Assembly: GCF_014648915.1 (NCBI RefSeq)
Contig: NZ_BMSA01000001.1
Location: 496,001 to 560,000, forward strand
Direction: 5' to 3'
Length of the DNA: 64,000 nucleotides
Source: Streptomyces phaeofaciens
Lineage (GTDB): Bacteria; Actinomycetota; Actinomycetes; Streptomycetales; Streptomycetaceae
The notes under the pieces were generated by a model. That model was not told the origin of the DNA. It ran no database searches and saw only the letters and a list, made by a program, of their open reading frames with translations. Below, piece after piece: positions 15,412 through 24,367 of the stretch. The position numbers and the translations under genes were made by a program. Numbering within the stretch: the stretch's first letter is position 1; every line of letters starts with the position of its first letter.

Positions 15412-17439
15412 CTACGGGGTCACGTCCGTGACCCTCCAGCGCTGGTTGGAGCCGGAGTTGGCCTGCCAGGTCGTGACGGCCGCGCCTTCGTTAGTGGCCT
15501 GACCGCCGACTTCGAGGAGACGTCCGGTCGCCACGTTGACGAGGGTCCAGGTGCCGTCACCGGTGGTCGACATGATCCACTCGGTGGCGGGGTCCCGCTC
15601 ACCGGTGTCGGGTTCCACCACGGGCACGTTGTTCCGCACGGCGAGCCGCTCGCCCTCGGCCGGGTTGGCGAAGACGTACCGCTGACGGGCGCCGGTCCTG
15701 CCGTACCGGGCGTCCAGCTGCCATTCCTGCGCGACCGTCCCGTCGGCCGAGCCGATCACCAGGTTGGTGCCGCCCGCCGCGACGGTGACCGCCTTGCCGC
15801 TCTGCACGCCGGTCAGCGTGTAGGAGTGGCCCTTGGTGAACAGGCCGGCGTTCTTCGCGACGCCCGAGACACCCTTGACGGCGAAGGAGGTCACGGACTG
15901 GGCCGGGACGGTGTAGGTCGCGTGGCCGTCGACGACCTCGACCGGGGCCTGCCGCTGGAGCCTGCCGTCGGCGCTGGTCACGGTCGGGGTGACGGTCGCG
16001 TCGCCCTTGATGTTCCGGAACTTCGACAGGTCGATGGTGACCGTACGGGCCGCGGTGGTGCTGTTCACGTGGACGAGCGAGGCACCCTTGCCGTCCTTGG
16101 TCACGGCGGCGGCGCTGGAGGTGTCGTCCACCTTGATCAGCTTGTCGCCGGGCTTGATGAAGTGCGTGAAGTTGCGCGCGGTGTCGAACTTCGTGTTCGT
16201 GTAGATCGGGCAGGACTGGAGGGTGTCCGCGGAGGTGCAGCTGAACGGGAGCTGGATGGAGCCCCAGTTGCCGCCCTTGGCGGACTCGCCGCCCGGCTTC
16301 ATGTTGTCGTAGTCCTCGACCGGCTGCCAGAACACCCAGGCCTTGGGCTCCAGTTCGCGCAGGTCGTTGACGATCTGCTGGGCGAGGCCGAGGCCGGGCC
16401 GCATGTCGGTGAAGCTCTGCCCGTCGCCCCAGTCGCCCTCGACCTCGCTCATCCACAGCGGCTTGTCGGCGGCCTTGGCGAGGTCGCGCACGGTCGTGCG
16501 CTGCCCGGTGCCGTAGGTGTGGACGTTCATCTGGTCGACCAGGTCCTTGGACTCCTGCGCGTAGGAGTTCCAGTTCGTCGCGAAGATCGACGGGTTGGTC
16601 TCGTCCATCGCCGAGATCCCGGCCTTGACCTTGGCCTGCTTCAGCGCCGGTGCCAGCGCGGCGAGCACCTTCTGCTGGAGGGCGGGCCCGATGTGGGCGC
16701 CCTCCTGCCGGCCGCCCACGGGCTGCCCGTTCGCGTCGAGCCGGGTGCTCCAGTAGCCGGTGTTGGGCTCGTTGAACGGGTCGACGGTGTCGACCTTGAT
16801 GCCCTCGGCCTTCTCCAGGCGCTTGGTCGCGCCCGCCAGGTAGGCGGCGAAGTCGTCGACCGAGTCCGCCTTGAGCTGGTCGGTGTTGGCGTTGAACCCG
16901 CCGGACACATATCCGCTCTCGGTCATGAACCACGGCGGGGAGTTGCTGAACGTCTCCCAGTGGTCGATGTCGTTCTTGATCCTCTCGACCCACCACCGCT
17001 GGGTGGCGTCGGCGTCCTTGCTCCAGTCGGCCGGGTCGTCGGCGCTCCACCAGTCGGTGTCCTCGCGGGTGGTGCCCGCGGGCGCCTTCCACCAGCCCTC
17101 GACGGCACCGCCGGCGCGCAGATAGTCCGTGACGTCCGGGGCGTTGCCGCCGCCTATGTTGTACCGGGCGATGTTCAGCGCGAGGCCGTCGTCGTCGAAG
17201 AGCAGCTTCGCGAGCTTCTCCCGGACGGCCGGCGGGTAGTCGCCGGTCGCGTTGGCGAACCAGACCAGGCTGGTGCCCCAGCCCTCGAACTTCTCCTGCT
17301 GGTACGACGGGTCCGGCGTCACGGTGACGGCGGCCTCGGCGTGCGCCTGCACGGGGACGGCCAGCAGGGCGGCCCCGGTGGCCAGGGCGGTCAGCGCGGC
17401 GGCTCCGAGGGTCCGTCTGCTGCGGGTACGGCGTGCCAT
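15412..17439 (-). CDS. Secreted GH30 glycosidase, probable endo-beta-1,6-galactanase, with C-terminal ricin-type lectin
   Basis: 675 residues with an N-terminal export signal (RTRSRRTLGAAALTALATGAALLAVPVQAHA; twin-Arg-like but also Sec-compatible). The GH30 catalytic region has acid/base Glu224 (VDPFNEPNTGYW) and nucleophile Glu332 (LWMSEVEGDWG). A beta-sandwich follows and a ricin-B/CBM13-like domain closes the protein (SGSNQRWRVTDVTP). The similarity I recognise is to GH30 galactanases of Streptomyces. The linkage specificity is inferred from that and from the neighbouring GH42 galactosidase and sugar transporter. The start at 17439 has GGGAG about 5 bases upstream. It is the last gene of the locus, preceded by two hairpins. 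Confidence 0.82.
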   Translation of the reverse strand: MARRTRSRRTLGAAALTALATGAALLAVPVQAHAEAAVTVTPDPSYQQEKFEGWGTSLVWFANATGDYPPAVREKLAKLLFDDDGLALNIARYNIGGGNAPDVTDYLRAGGAVEGWWKAPAGTTREDTDWWSADDPADWSKDADATQRWWVERIKNDIDHWETFSNSPPWFMTESGYVSGGFNANTDQLKADSVDDFAAYLAGATKRLEKAEGIKVDTVDPFNEPNTGYWSTRLDANGQPVGGRQEGAHIGPALQQKVLAALAPALKQAKVKAGISAMDETNPSIFATNWNSYAQESKDLVDQMNVHTYGTGQRTTVRDLAKAADKPLWMSEVEGDWGDGQSFTDMRPGLGLAQQIVNDLRELEPKAWVFWQPVEDYDNMKPGGESAKGGNWGSIQLPFSCTSADTLQSCPIYTNTKFDTARNFTHFIKPGDKLIKVDDTSSAAAVTKDGKGASLVHVNSTTAARTVTIDLSKFRNIKGDATVTPTVTSADGRLQRQAPVEVVDGHATYTVPAQSVTSFAVKGVSGVAKNAGLFTKGHSYTLTGVQSGKAVTVAAGGTNLVIGSADGTVAQEWQLDARYGRTGARQRYVFANPAEGERLAVRNNVPVVEPDTGERDPATEWIMSTTGDGTWTLVNVATGRLLEVGGQATNEGAAVTTWQANSGSNQRWRVTDVTP

Positions 17440-17475
17440 CAATGCTCCCAACTGCGGTGCGGTCGCTGCGGTGGG

Positions 17476-17535
17476 CCCCTCCCGTCACGCGGGCAGGAGG
17501 GGATGGCCCTCGGCACGGGGCGTGCCGTGCCGAGG
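17476..17535 (-). other. Two consecutive hairpins between the GH42 and GH30 genes
   Basis: CCTCGGCACGG (17508-17518) pairs perfectly with CCGTGCCGAGG (17525-17535) over an 11-bp stem and 6-base loop. CCCCTCC (17476-17482) pairs with GGAGGGG (17496-17502). In the leftward transcript they follow the GH42 stop and precede the GH30 ribosome-binding site. They may terminate part of the transcripts or protect processed ends. Confidence 0.45.
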
Positions 17536-17565
17536 AGTCGTGGGGGGTGCTGCGGGTGGCCCTTC

Positions 17566-19614
17566 TCAGCCGGCCGGCTGCCGGAGGACGGCGACCTCCC
17601 TCGGGCCGAGGACGAGTGCGCCGTCCGTGCCCGGCGTGCCGCCGGTCAGGACGTCGCCGGCCAGGCCGGACACCGGCACGGTGGCGTCGGTCCGGTTGAC
17701 CAGGAAGAGGAAGCGTTCCCCGTCGCCGCGGCGGACGGTCAGCTCGACCGCCCCCCGGACGTCCGCGGGAAGTTCGCTGCTCACCCCGGCCGGCTCCAGC
17801 AGCCGGGGCAGCAGCGCGCGCAGCCCGTCGACGCCGAGCCGGGTGGAGACGTACGACGCCGAGCCGGCGCCCGTCGGACGGCGGGTGATCGCCGGACGGC
17901 CCGTGTGCACTCCGGTGCGGTAGTGCGCCAGGACCTGGGTGTCGGCGTCGGTGACGGTGATCCGGTCGGTCCACAGGGTGCCCGCGGCGGAGTCGTCCAG
18001 CTCCACGCTCTCGCCGGCCAGCAGCGGCCCGAACTCCTCGATGCGGATGCCGAGCAGGTCACGCAGGGCGCCCGGGTAGCCGCCGAGCCAGACATGGTCG
18101 TTCTCGTCGACGATCCCGGAGAAGTACGTGGTGACGAGGTGGCCGCCCTGCTCGGCGTAGCACGTCAGCTCCTTGGCCAGCCCGGCCGGCACGACGTGCA
18201 GCACGGGCGCGATCAGCACCCGGTGGCGGGAGAGGTCGGCGCGGGTGGTGACGAGGTCGGCGCGGACACCGAGGGCGAGCAGCGCCGAGTACCAGTCGAG
18301 CGCCTCCTGCCGGTAGTCGAGCAGGGAGGTGGGGTGCGAGTCCTGCTCGCTCGCCCACCAGGACTCCCAGTCGTAGAGGATGCCGACGGAGGCGGTCTCC
18401 CGCTCCGAACCGGCCACCGGGGCCAGGGCCTTGAGGGTGGCGCCGAGCTCGGCCACCGCGCGGAAGACATCGCTGTCCCGGCCGGCGTGCGGGACCATCG
18501 CCGAGTGGTACTTCTCGGCGCCGGCCGCCGACTGGCGCCACTGGAAGTAGCAGACCGCGTCCGCGCCGTGCGCCACGTGCAGCAGCGCGTCCCGGGCCAG
18601 GTCGCCGGGGCGCTTCGCCACGTTGACCGGCTGCCAGTTGACGGCGCTGGTGGAGTGCTCCATCAGGAACCACGGCCGGCCGGCCGCGATGCCGCTGGTC
18701 AGGTTGGCGGAGAAGGACAGCTCGTCGCGGTCCTGCGGGCCGGGGTGGACGTAGTGGTCGTTGGAGACGAAGTCGATCTCGTCGGCCCAGTCCGGGTAGT
18801 TCATGCCCTTGGTGTTGCCCATCACCATGAAGTTGGTGGTGACCGGGATCCCGGGGGTGATCTCCTTGAGGATCTCCCGCTCGGCGATCAGATGGTCCTT
18901 CAGGGCGTCCGAGGAGAACCGCTTGAAGTCCAGCTGCTGGGTCGGGTTGGGGTGCGAGGCGGCCAGCCGCGGCGGCAGGATCTGCTCCCAGTCGCTGTAG
19001 CGCTGCGACCAGAACGCGGTGCCCCAGGCGTGGTTGAGGGCGTCCAGCGTGCCGTAGCGGGCGCGCAGCCAGAGACGGAAGGCGCGGGCCGCGTCGTCGG
19101 AGAAGTCGTAGACGTTGTGGCAGCCCAGCTCGTTGGAGACGTGCCAGGCGACGAGGGCCGGGTGGTCCTGGTACCGGGTGGCGATCTCCCGGACCAGCCG
19201 CAGGGCGTGCTCGCGGAAGACCGGCGAGGTGGGCCGCCAGTGCTGGCGGGCGCCCGGCCAGAGCGTCTCGCCGTTCGCGGTGACCGGCAGGATCTCGGGG
19301 TGGGCCGTGGTCAGCCACGGCGGCGGGGAGGCGGTGGCGGTGGCCAGGTCGACGCCGATCCCGCCCGCGTGCAGCAGGTCCATGACCTCGTCGAGCCAGC
19401 CGAAGTCCCAGGTGTCGGGACCCGGCTGGATCCTGGCCCAGGAGAAGATCCCCACGGAGACGACGGTGACGCCGGCCTCCTGCATCAGGCGGACGTCCTC
19501 CTCCCACACGTCCCGGGGCCACTGCTCGGGGTTGTAGTCGGCGCCGTAGGCCAGACGCGGAGCGGGGTCACCGTCCGCCCCGCGCAGCATGCGGGACTGG
19601 AGGGTGGAGATCAT
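17566..19614 (-). CDS. GH42 beta-galactosidase
   Basis: 682-aa retaining beta-galactosidase that releases galactose from small galactosides. The N-terminal TIM barrel starts YGADYNPEQWP, typical of GH42. Acid/base Glu162 lies in WHVSNELGCHNVY and nucleophile Glu319 in WFLMEHSTSAVNW. The trimerisation (VLIAPVLHVVPAGLAKELTCYAEQGGHLVTTYFSGIVDENDHVWLGGYPG region) and C-terminal beta domains follow. There is no signal peptide, so it acts inside the cell on imported oligosaccharides. The ATG at 19614 is preceded by GAAGGA. It lies 110 bases after the binding-protein gene, with a hairpin in between. Confidence 0.93.
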   Translation of the reverse strand: MISTLQSRMLRGADGDPAPRLAYGADYNPEQWPRDVWEEDVRLMQEAGVTVVSVGIFSWARIQPGPDTWDFGWLDEVMDLLHAGGIGVDLATATASPPPWLTTAHPEILPVTANGETLWPGARQHWRPTSPVFREHALRLVREIATRYQDHPALVAWHVSNELGCHNVYDFSDDAARAFRLWLRARYGTLDALNHAWGTAFWSQRYSDWEQILPPRLAASHPNPTQQLDFKRFSSDALKDHLIAEREILKEITPGIPVTTNFMVMGNTKGMNYPDWADEIDFVSNDHYVHPGPQDRDELSFSANLTSGIAAGRPWFLMEHSTSAVNWQPVNVAKRPGDLARDALLHVAHGADAVCYFQWRQSAAGAEKYHSAMVPHAGRDSDVFRAVAELGATLKALAPVAGSERETASVGILYDWESWWASEQDSHPTSLLDYRQEALDWYSALLALGVRADLVTTRADLSRHRVLIAPVLHVVPAGLAKELTCYAEQGGHLVTTYFSGIVDENDHVWLGGYPGALRDLLGIRIEEFGPLLAGESVELDDSAAGTLWTDRITVTDADTQVLAHYRTGVHTGRPAITRRPTGAGSASYVSTRLGVDGLRALLPRLLEPAGVSSELPADVRGAVELTVRRGDGERFLFLVNRTDATVPVSGLAGDVLTGGTPGTDGALVLGPREVAVLRQPAG

Positions 19615-19641
19615 GGCGGTCCTTCCGAAGGTGGTGCACGG

Positions 19642-19671
19642 GGGCGGCGCGGCCCGGGTGCCGCGCCGCCC
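19642..19671 (-). other. Hairpin between binding-protein and GH42 genes
   Basis: GGGCGGCGCGG (19642-19652) and CCGCGCCGCCC (19661-19671) form a perfect 11-bp stem with an 8-base loop. There is no T-tract. Such structures often stabilise the upstream binding-protein mRNA and reduce read-through to the enzyme gene. Confidence 0.5.
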
Positions 19672-19724
19672 GGCGTTTGTTCCTGCGTGCCGGCGACTGG
19701 TGCGCGCCGGCTGCTGTCCGTCGT

Positions 19725-21062
19725 CTACTTCTCGACGGTGAAGCCCTGCTCCTCGCCGTACTTGATCGAGGCGTCCTGCCAGGCCTTCAGACCCTCGGCC
19801 AGCGTGGTGCCGGAGACGTAGGCCTTGCCGACCGTGTCGTTGAAGATCGAGTTGGCGTACGGCTGGAACGGGAGGTACGACCAGTCGCTCGCCACGTTCG
19901 CGGCGGACTCGGCGAAGATCTTGTTGGCTTCCTGGCCGCCGAAGTAGTCGAACTTCTTGCTCTGGAACGCGGGCGACTCCAGCTCCGCCTTGGTGGCCGG
20001 GAAGGCACCCTCGCCGACACGGGTGGCGACACCGTCACCGGCGTTGGCGTACTCGGTGAAGGCGTAGGCGAGTTCCTTGTTCTGGCTCAGCGCCGGAACC
20101 GTCAGCGAGCTGCCGCCGTTCTCCGCGCTCGCCTTGTCGCCCTGGGTCCAGGCGGGCATCGCCGCGGCGCGCCACTGGCCCGTGGCGTTCGGGACGCCGG
20201 AGACGAAGTTGGCGGGCATCCAGGCGCCGGTGGCCAGGGTGGCGATGGTGCCGTCGCCCAGACCCTTGTACCAGTCGTCGGTCCAGCCGCTGACCGGGGC
20301 GAGCAGCTTCTCGTCGATCAGCTTCTGCCAGACCGTCTCGAACTTCTTGGCGCCCGCGTCGTCGAAGTCGATGGCGACCTTGGTGCCGTCGACCTTGTAG
20401 GGGCGCGAGCCGGCCTGCCACAGCAGGGAGGTGGTGAAGCCCGCGTCACCGAGGTCGTTGGCGATGTAGGCCTTCGGGTCGGCCTTGTGGAGCTTGCGGG
20501 CCGCGTCCAGGTACTCGTCCCAGGTGGTCGGGACGGCGATCTTGTACTTGTCGAAGACCGTCTTGTTGTAGAACAGCGCCATCGGGCCGGAGTCCATCGG
20601 CAGGCCGTAGACCTTGTCACCGTCGCTGACGGCGTTCCACGGGCCCGGGGTGTACTTCGAGGCGAGCTTGTCCGCGCCGTAGGGGGCGAGGTCGCTCAGG
20701 CCCTTGGTGAGGGAGTACTGGCCGAGCGCGAAGTACTCGACCTGCGCGACGTCCGGGACGCCCTTGCCGGCCGAGATCGCGTTGGACAGCGCGGTGTAGT
20801 GCTTGTCGCCGGAGCGCTCGCTGACCAGGTTGACCTTGACCTTCGGGTACTTCTTCTGGAAGTCGGCGGCCACCGTCTTCAGGGTGGGCTCCCAGGCCCA
20901 GACCGTGATGTCGCCACCCTTGTCCAGGGCGGCCTGGATGTCGCCGGCGGAGACGGCCTTGGTGTCGGAGTCGTCGTCCGAGCCACCGCAGGCGGTGACG
21001 CCCAGGGCGAGGGTGGAGACGAGGGCGATGCCGCGCAGGATGCGGCTCGTTGTTCTGCGCAT
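19725..21062 (-). CDS. Sugar ABC transporter substrate-binding lipoprotein
   Basis: 445-aa extracytoplasmic solute-binding protein of the maltose/oligosaccharide type. The signal peptide ends in a lipobox (LALGVTAC, Cys25), followed by an acidic GGSDDDSDT linker. The mature part shows the family features ITVWAWEPTLKTVAADFQKKYP and NKTVFDKYKIAVPTTWDEYL. It should capture galactan-derived oligosaccharides for the two adjacent permeases. The start at 21062 is chosen because the signal peptide begins there; an upstream in-frame codon at 21155 would add His-rich sequence without sense. No ATPase gene is in the cluster, so a shared MsiK-type ATPase is likely. Confidence 0.93.
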   Translation of the reverse strand: MRRTTSRILRGIALVSTLALGVTACGGSDDDSDTKAVSAGDIQAALDKGGDITVWAWEPTLKTVAADFQKKYPKVKVNLVSERSGDKHYTALSNAISAGKGVPDVAQVEYFALGQYSLTKGLSDLAPYGADKLASKYTPGPWNAVSDGDKVYGLPMDSGPMALFYNKTVFDKYKIAVPTTWDEYLDAARKLHKADPKAYIANDLGDAGFTTSLLWQAGSRPYKVDGTKVAIDFDDAGAKKFETVWQKLIDEKLLAPVSGWTDDWYKGLGDGTIATLATGAWMPANFVSGVPNATGQWRAAAMPAWTQGDKASAENGGSSLTVPALSQNKELAYAFTEYANAGDGVATRVGEGAFPATKAELESPAFQSKKFDYFGGQEANKIFAESAANVASDWSYLPFQPYANSIFNDTVGKAYVSGTTLAEGLKAWQDASIKYGEEQGFTVEK

Positions 21063-21151
21063 GGGGCTTCCACTTCTTCGTGGGTGGGACAGGTGAGGGT
21101 GGGGGTGGTGCCGGTGGTGCTCAAATGTGGGGCTTGGGGGCGCGGCCCTCG

Positions 21152-22075
21152 TCACTCCTTGACACTTCCGGCGGCGAGGCCGGACTGCCAGTACTTCTGG
21201 AGGAACAGGAAGGCGGCGATCAGGGGAAGGATCGTGAGCAGGGACCCCGTGATCACCAGGTTGAAGATCACGTCACCGCCGATGGTCTGTGCCTGGGAGC
21301 TCCAGGCGCTCAGACCCAGCGTCAACGGGTACCAGTTCGGGTCCTTCAGCATGATCAGCGGGAGGAAGTAGTTGTTCCAGGTGGCGACGGTGGTGAAGAG
21401 CAGCACGGTCACGATCCCGGGGGCCAGCAGCGGCAGCGCGACCTGGAAGAAGGTCCGCACCTCGCTCGCCCCGTCCATCCGGGCCGCCTCCAGCAGCTCG
21501 GTCGGGATCGCCTCCGCGGCGAACACCCACATCAGATAGAGGCCGAACGGCGAGACCAGCGACGGGATGATCACCGCCCAGGGAGTGTCGGTCAGGCCCA
21601 TCTTGCTGAACATCAGGAAGGTCGGCACCGCCAGCGCCGTACCCGGCACGGCGACCGCGCCGATCACCACGGCGAAGATCGCACGCTTGCCGGGGAAGGC
21701 GAACTTGGCCAGCGCGTACCCGCCGAGCACGGCCAGCAGCGTCGCGCCGCCCGCGCCGAGCACCACGTACAGCAGCGTGTTCAGCAGCCAGCGGCCGAAG
21801 ATGCCGTCGTGGTAGGTGAACGTGTCCCGGATGTTGTCCCACAGGGCGAAGTCGTGGGCCAGCCACAGGCCGTTCGAGTCGGCCAGGCCCGCCTGGGTCT
21901 TCGTGGAGTTGATGACCAGCCAGATCAGCGGCACCACGGTGTAGAGGACCATCAGGGCCATCAGCGCCGTGAGCAGCACATTGCGCTTCGGCTTGCCCGG
22001 GGTGTGCTTCTTGCGGGGGGTCCGCAGCTTCGGGCCGGTGCTCTTCGCGGGGGAGGCGGTGACAGAGGTGCTCAT
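21152..22075 (-). CDS. Sugar ABC transporter permease (MalG type)
   Basis: 307-aa inner-membrane permease with a basic N-terminal tail and six predicted membrane segments. The ATPase-coupling EAA loop reads EAARMDGASEVRTFFQVALPLLAPG. It pairs with the MalF-type permease, whose stop is four bases upstream of this start. Together with the lipoprotein it forms a CUT1-type importer; the cargo is inferred from the GH42 and GH30 genes that follow. Confidence 0.93.
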   Translation of the reverse strand: MSTSVTASPAKSTGPKLRTPRKKHTPGKPKRNVLLTALMALMVLYTVVPLIWLVINSTKTQAGLADSNGLWLAHDFALWDNIRDTFTYHDGIFGRWLLNTLLYVVLGAGGATLLAVLGGYALAKFAFPGKRAIFAVVIGAVAVPGTALAVPTFLMFSKMGLTDTPWAVIIPSLVSPFGLYLMWVFAAEAIPTELLEAARMDGASEVRTFFQVALPLLAPGIVTVLLFTTVATWNNYFLPLIMLKDPNWYPLTLGLSAWSSQAQTIGGDVIFNLVITGSLLTILPLIAAFLFLQKYWQSGLAAGSVKE

Positions 22076-22079
22076 CGGG

Positions 22080-23006
22080 TCACGCTCCCTTGCGCATGCC
22101 GCGCAGCTGGACGGCGTAGGCGACGATCATCGTGATGAGGCCCATGATGATGGCCACCGTCGCGGAGTAGTTGTGCTGCTGGCCGTTGAAGGACAGCGAG
22201 TAGGTGTAGAAGTTCGGCGTGTAGTCCGTGGTGATGGCGTTCAGCGCCAGCGGACGCAGGATGCTCGGCTCGTTGAAGAGCTGGAAGCTGCCGATGATCG
22301 AGAAGATCGTCGCGATGACGATCGCGCCCCGGATCGCGGGCAGCTTGATCGAGCGGATGATCCGCCACTGACCGGCGCCGTCGATCTCCGCCGCCTCGTA
22401 CAGCGAGGTCGGGATGACCCGCAGCGCCGAGTAGAAGATCAGCATGTTGTAGCCGACGAACTCCCAGGTCACGATGTTGCCGATGGAGGCGAGCACCCAG
22501 TCGGGGGAGAGCAGGTCGGGCAGGGTGACACCGAACGCGGAGTTGATGTCTCCCACCAGGCCGTACTTGGTGCCGTACATGAAGCCCCACATCAGGGTGG
22601 CGACCACGGCGGGCACGGCGTACGGCAGGAAGATCGTGATCCGGAAGAAGCTCTTGCCGTAGAGCCGGCCGCTGTCCAGGGCCAGCGCCACCAGCAGGGC
22701 GATGCCCAGCATGATCGGCACCTGGACGGCCAGGAAGAGTGCCACCCGGCCGACCGCCGACCAGAACGCGTCGTCCTGGAGGGCCCGTGTGTAGTTGTCC
22801 AGGCCGACGAACTGGTTGCCGCCGATCAGCTGGTCGCGGAAGAGGCTCAGATAGATCGAGTACGCGATCGGGGCCAGGAAGACCAGGGCGAACACGGCCA
22901 CGAAGGGACCGATGAAACCCCACCCCGTCCAGGAGCGGCGGTCCCGTCGCGACGGAGGGGGTGCCGGCCGCGGCTCGGCGGCCGCCGGCGGTTGCAGCGT
23001 CGTCAT
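22080..23006 (-). CDS. Sugar ABC transporter permease (MalF type)
   Basis: 308-aa permease with six predicted membrane segments and an EAA loop (YEAAEIDGAGQWRIIRSIKLPAIRG). The ATG at 23006 follows a GAGGAA ribosome-binding site; an upstream in-frame ATG at 23105 would place the start inside the operator and is rejected. This is the first gene of the leftward galactan operon, and the two palindromic operators lie 75-140 bases upstream, between it and the divergent LacI gene. Confidence 0.93.
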   Translation of the reverse strand: MTTLQPPAAAEPRPAPPPSRRDRRSWTGWGFIGPFVAVFALVFLAPIAYSIYLSLFRDQLIGGNQFVGLDNYTRALQDDAFWSAVGRVALFLAVQVPIMLGIALLVALALDSGRLYGKSFFRITIFLPYAVPAVVATLMWGFMYGTKYGLVGDINSAFGVTLPDLLSPDWVLASIGNIVTWEFVGYNMLIFYSALRVIPTSLYEAAEIDGAGQWRIIRSIKLPAIRGAIVIATIFSIIGSFQLFNEPSILRPLALNAITTDYTPNFYTYSLSFNGQQHNYSATVAIIMGLITMIVAYAVQLRGMRKGA

Positions 23007-23080
23007 GTCGTTCCTCGCTCGTGCGGTCCTGGAACCCGGCGGTGGTGCGCCCGGCTGTCCGAGCGCCTCACCGCCACCCA

Positions 23081-23100
23081 TGATGTTTACGTAAACATCA
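23081..23100. promoter_or_regulatory. LacI-type operator 1
   Basis: Perfect 20-bp palindrome TGATGTTTACGTAAACATCA in the divergent region between the MalF-type permease and LacI genes. Its core, ATGTTTACGTAAACAT, is repeated at operator 2, with a centre-to-centre distance of 46 bp. Confidence 0.85.
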
Positions 23101-23128
23101 GCCACGCAAGAACCCTGAGCGAGCTGTT

Positions 23129-23144
23129 ATGTTTACGTAAACAT
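23129..23144. promoter_or_regulatory. LacI-type operator 2
   Basis: Perfect 16-bp palindrome ATGTTTACGTAAACAT, identical to the core of operator 1. The pair can serve both divergent promoters, giving repression of the transport/hydrolase operon and autoregulation. Confidence 0.85.
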
Positions 23145-23239
23145 CTGATGGCGGCATGTCTACACTGCCCTGATAACGATGGTCAAGGGTCCTCTGCGGA
23201 GACCGTGACGCCTGCGCGGACAGAGAGGTGGGGACACCC

Positions 23240-24295
23240 GTGGACATGGCTGAAAGAACCCCGGTGAAGGGGCCCAGACGGCCGCGGGCCACCGCCTCCA
23301 TGGCCGATGTGGCCCGTCTGGCGGGAGTCTCCTCGCAGACCGTCTCCCGTGTCTCCAATGGTTACGCCGGGGTGAACGAGGAGACCCGCGAGCAGGTGCT
23401 CGCCGCCATGAAGGAGCTGGGGTACCGGCCCAACAGCGCCGCCCGCGCCCTCAAGCGTGGCGAGTTCCGGACCATCGGCGTGATCACCTTCTCGCTGTCC
23501 AGCACGGGCAATGTGCGCACCCTGGAGGCCATCGCCACCTCGGCCGCCGCCGAGGGCTACGCGGTGACCCTGCTGCCGGTCGCGGTCCCCACCCAGGACG
23601 AGGTCCGCGGCGCGTTCAGCCGCCTCGAGGAACTGGCCGTCGACGCGGTGATCGTCATCATGGAGGTCCACCTCCTGGACGCCGCGACCATCATGCTCCC
23701 GCCGTACGTGCAGGTCCTGGTGGTCGACTCCGACGCCGGCGAGCACTACACGGTCGTCGACACCGACCAGGCCGGCGGCAGCCGTACCGCCGTCGAGCAT
23801 CTGCTCGGCCTCGGCCACCACACGGTGTGGCACCTGGGCGGACCCGAGGACTCCTTCGCCGCGCAGCGCCGCACCGACGCCTGGCGCGCCGCCCTCGCCG
23901 AGGCCGGCCGCACCCCGCCGCCCCTCATCCGGGGCGACTGGTCCGCCGAGTCCGGCTACCGGGCCGGCCTCGAACTCGCCGCCCAGCAGGACTGCACGGC
24001 CGTCTTCGCCGCCAACGACCAGATGGCCCTCGGCCTGCTGCGCGCCCTGCACGAACGCGGGCGGCGGGTCCCCGAGGACGTCAGCGTCATCGGCTTCGAC
24101 GACATCCCCGAGGCCGGCTCCTTCCTGCCCCCGCTCACCACCGTCCACCAGGATTTCGCCGAGGTCGGCCGGCTGTGTGTGCAGGCCGTGCTGCGCAAGG
24201 TGCGCCAGGACGACCCGGAACGCGGCACCACCCTCGTACCGACCCGCCTTGTCATACGTGAGAGCACGGCGCCGCCGTCGTCGCCGGGTCGGTAG
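23240..24295 (+). CDS. LacI-family transcriptional repressor of the galactan locus
   Basis: 351-aa regulator. The N-terminal helix-turn-helix and hinge are clear (MADVARLAGVSSQTVSRVSNG, then YRPNSAARALKRG). A periplasmic-binding-protein-like effector domain follows (DFAEVGRLCVQAVLRKV near the end). GTG 23240 is preferred because GGTGGGG lies 7 bases upstream; GTG 23228 and ATG 23246 are alternatives that change only a few residues. It is divergent from the transporter genes with two palindromic operators between, so it most likely represses them until a galacto-oligosaccharide or galactose binds. Confidence 0.92.
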   Translation: MDMAERTPVKGPRRPRATASMADVARLAGVSSQTVSRVSNGYAGVNEETREQVLAAMKELGYRPNSAARALKRGEFRTIGVITFSLSSTGNVRTLEAIATSAAAEGYAVTLLPVAVPTQDEVRGAFSRLEELAVDAVIVIMEVHLLDAATIMLPPYVQVLVVDSDAGEHYTVVDTDQAGGSRTAVEHLLGLGHHTVWHLGGPEDSFAAQRRTDAWRAALAEAGRTPPPLIRGDWSAESGYRAGLELAAQQDCTAVFAANDQMALGLLRALHERGRRVPEDVSVIGFDDIPEAGSFLPPLTTVHQDFAEVGRLCVQAVLRKVRQDDPERGTTLVPTRLVIRESTAPPSSPGR

Positions 24296-24367
24296 GTGTG
24301 CGGAGCGGGTGGATCTCCGGACCGGTGGTTCCGTCGGCCGGTGGTTTTCCGGTACGGGGGGCCGGAG

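Noticed and set aside
15826..19821. Plus-strand open frame of about 1331 codons opposite the GH30 and GH42 genes
   Set aside because: Antisense shadow: the glycosidase frames have catalytic motifs and ribosome-binding sites, this one has neither.
19725..23006. Missing transporter ATPase taken as evidence of a broken ABC system
   Set aside because: Streptomyces CUT1 sugar importers usually share an MsiK-type ATPase encoded elsewhere, so absence is normal.
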